Positions 63,065-64,000 of a stretch of 64,000 nt of DNA are shown in pieces; position 1 is the stretch's first letter, and the number at the start of each line of letters is the position of its first letter. This DNA comes from Pedobacter hartonius (lineage in GTDB: Bacteria > Bacteroidota > Bacteroidia > Sphingobacteriales > Sphingobacteriaceae): NCBI RefSeq assembly GCF_900107535.1, contig NZ_FNRA01000001.1:1-64000 (forward strand), written 5' to 3'. The notes beneath the pieces were generated by a model that saw only the letters and a list, made by a program, of their open reading frames with translations, had not been told where the DNA came from and did no database searches. The position numbers and the translations under genes were made by a program.

Positions 63065-63853
63065 ATGGAACTAAAAAACAAAAAGGTATTAATCACGGGC
63101 GGAAGTGCAGGGATAGGCAAGGCAATTATTGGTCAGCTCGTGCAGCATGGCGTGCAGGACATCTCGGTTATAGGCAGAAGAAAGGAACAATTAGAGGCGC
63201 TGAAAGCCGAATTTATAGGTGTGAATATTCTTGCTATACCGGCCAATGTTTCAGAAGCTACAGATCTGGACAGAGCGGTTGCGGTTATCTCACAGGAATG
63301 GGGGGAACTCGATATCCTCATCAATTGCGCCGGCGTAGTTAGCGCCGGGCCGCTCAGCCAGCAGAGCGATGAAGATGTTATCGGGCAGATCAATACCAAT
63401 CTCACGGGCCTGATCTTATTAACGAAAAAGACATTGCCTCTTCTACAAAAAAGCAGTGAGGGAGGCCTAATAAATGTTTCTTCCTTCTACGGCTATGTTG
63501 CGATGCCTTTTTATAGCGTATATGCTGCCTCAAAAGCAGCCGTAGGCCAGTTTTCTGATGCCATGAGAAGGGAGCTTTATCAGTACCCGCTTCATGTAAT
63601 GACGGTTTATCCTTCAACAACAGACACCGAAATGATGAAGACCGCTATAGTGGATAAAATGGATACTGCTGAAGATGTCGCCATCGCAACTATTACAGGA
63701 TTTATGCAGAAAGAAATCAATGTCATCATGGGTAGCAAAGAAAAAGTAAATCAAATCAGAACGAATTTTCTGGAGCCGGAAAAAATTGATCAGGTTTCAG
63801 CCGCTGGTTTTGAGGCACAGAGGACAAGGACAAAAAACCATCGGTCTATGTAG
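63065..63853 (+). CDS. Short-chain dehydrogenase/reductase
   Basis: 262 residues. TGGSAGIGKAIIGQLVQHG is the nucleotide loop, NCAGVVSAGPL follows, catalytic Ser in LINVSSFYGYVAMPFYSVYAASKAAVGQF with Tyr and Lys of YxxxK. The C-terminus (NVIMGSKEKVNQIRTNFLEPEKIDQVSA) is of the retinol-dehydrogenase-like SDR type. The 198 nt between it and the peroxiredoxin gene contain no ECF boxes, so its control is unclear. A minus-strand ECF-type promoter at 63921-63947 points back at its 3' end. Confidence 0.93.
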   Translation: MELKNKKVLITGGSAGIGKAIIGQLVQHGVQDISVIGRRKEQLEALKAEFIGVNILAIPANVSEATDLDRAVAVISQEWGELDILINCAGVVSAGPLSQQSDEDVIGQINTNLTGLILLTKKTLPLLQKSSEGGLINVSSFYGYVAMPFYSVYAASKAAVGQFSDAMRRELYQYPLHVMTVYPSTTDTEMMKTAIVDKMDTAEDVAIATITGFMQKEINVIMGSKEKVNQIRTNFLEPEKIDQVSAAGFEAQRTRTKNHRSM

Positions 63854-63920
63854 CGCACTGCTGATAACTTCAGACAATTACACTGCCTGGAGTTTGTTAA
63901 TCCCAGGTTAAAAAGTATTT

Positions 63921-63947
63921 GTCGGCTATCTGAAAGAATCCTTACAA
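63921..63947 (-). promoter_or_regulatory. ECF-type promoter, leftward, at the right edge
   Basis: On the minus strand TTGTAAGGA (63947-63939), 14 nt, CGAC (63924-63921), then AAA. It would drive transcription antisense to the SDR, since no minus-strand gene lies downstream. It shares a 16-bp inverted repeat with the rightward promoter. Confidence 0.65.
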
Positions 63948-63976
63948 AAAGTTTAAAATATTTGTAAGGATTCTTT
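63933..63976. repeat. 16-bp perfect inverted repeat joining two ECF-type promoters
   Basis: Arms 63933-63948 and 63961-63976 are perfectly complementary with a 12-nt spacer. The repeat holds both -35-like boxes. Confidence 0.85.
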
Positions 63977-63988
63977 CTCGTTTCCGAC
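63962..63988 (+). promoter_or_regulatory. ECF-type promoter, rightward, at the right edge
   Basis: TTGTAAGGA (63962-63970), 14 nt, CGAC (63985-63988), then TAA. It points out of the window, so it should control the next gene to the right. Confidence 0.75.
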
Positions 63989-64000
63989 TAAGAGTTATTA

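Noticed and set aside
62863..63120. Minus-strand open frame of 85 codons between the peroxiredoxin and SDR genes
   Set aside because: It overlaps the start of the SDR and has no recognisable domain.
1..64000. tRNA, rRNA, CRISPR arrays or a prophage core
   Set aside because: None found by eye on either strand; the CHAP-like and excisionase-like genes alone do not make a prophage.

Overview
The window looks like a chromosomal accessory region of a Bacteroidota bacterium, most likely Sphingobacteriaceae (Pedobacter or Mucilaginibacter type). The grounds are family-level: DUF1223, spondin-domain, DUF748, DUF3891 and PRC-barrel proteins, PAS histidine kinases, many AraC and HxlR regulators, a degenerate MocR regulator, and promoters of the Bacteroidota TTG-N20-TAnnTTTG form. 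No rRNA, tRNA, CRISPR array or prophage core was found.

Layout. 0-4.2 kb: the 3' end of one IS256-type element has cut a serine hydrolase; an amidohydrolase follows; then a complete second IS256-type copy with an 8-bp target duplication. 4.3-12.7 kb: a secreted protein, AraC and HxlR regulators, short-chain dehydrogenases, an NTF2-like protein, a cupin, and remnants (Ku, an ATPase module). 13.2-18.6 kb: a GH59 galactocerebrosidase-like enzyme, a DUF1223 protein, a cytochrome b plus Tat-type molybdopterin oxidoreductase pair, and a lipoprotein. 18.6-27.3 kb: an efflux/siderophore-interacting unit, a lipid kinase/phosphatase pair, an Rpn-type nuclease-transposase and an HxlR/MDR pair. 27.4-28.9 kb: an AbiE type IV toxin-antitoxin pair with two palindromic operators. 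29.2-49.6 kb: a stress and signalling block (DUF3606, Rieske oxidoreductase, DUF892, RsbQ-PAS pair, DUF748, PAS kinases, response regulator, ECF sigma factor, PRC-barrel, CheB). 50-64 kb: HTH and MocR regulators, AraC/MFS pairs, SDR plus flavin reductase, spondin protein, peroxiredoxin and SDR.

The main new signal is a promoter-like motif, WTTGTAAGGA-N14-CGACNAA, found five times. It lies upstream of the DUF1223 gene, the spondin lipoprotein gene and the peroxiredoxin gene, and twice back to back at the right edge. Fixed sequence, fixed spacing and placement 19-42 nt before start codons fit the -35/-10 elements of one ECF sigma factor, so these genes are probably one envelope/oxidative-stress regulon. 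The sigma factor itself is not identified.

The second theme is gene erosion. At least a dozen genes are cut, internally deleted or frameshifted (serine hydrolase, IS transposase, Ku, ATPase, response regulator, ADH/HxlR, GDSL hydrolase, PQQ sugar dehydrogenase, CheB, aldo/keto reductase, CHAP-like peptidase, SWIM protein, FAD enzyme). Several scars join the 5' remains of two divergent genes. One 330-nt stretch at 41.5-41.9 kb is a collapsed copy of the 22.4-25.7 kb segment.
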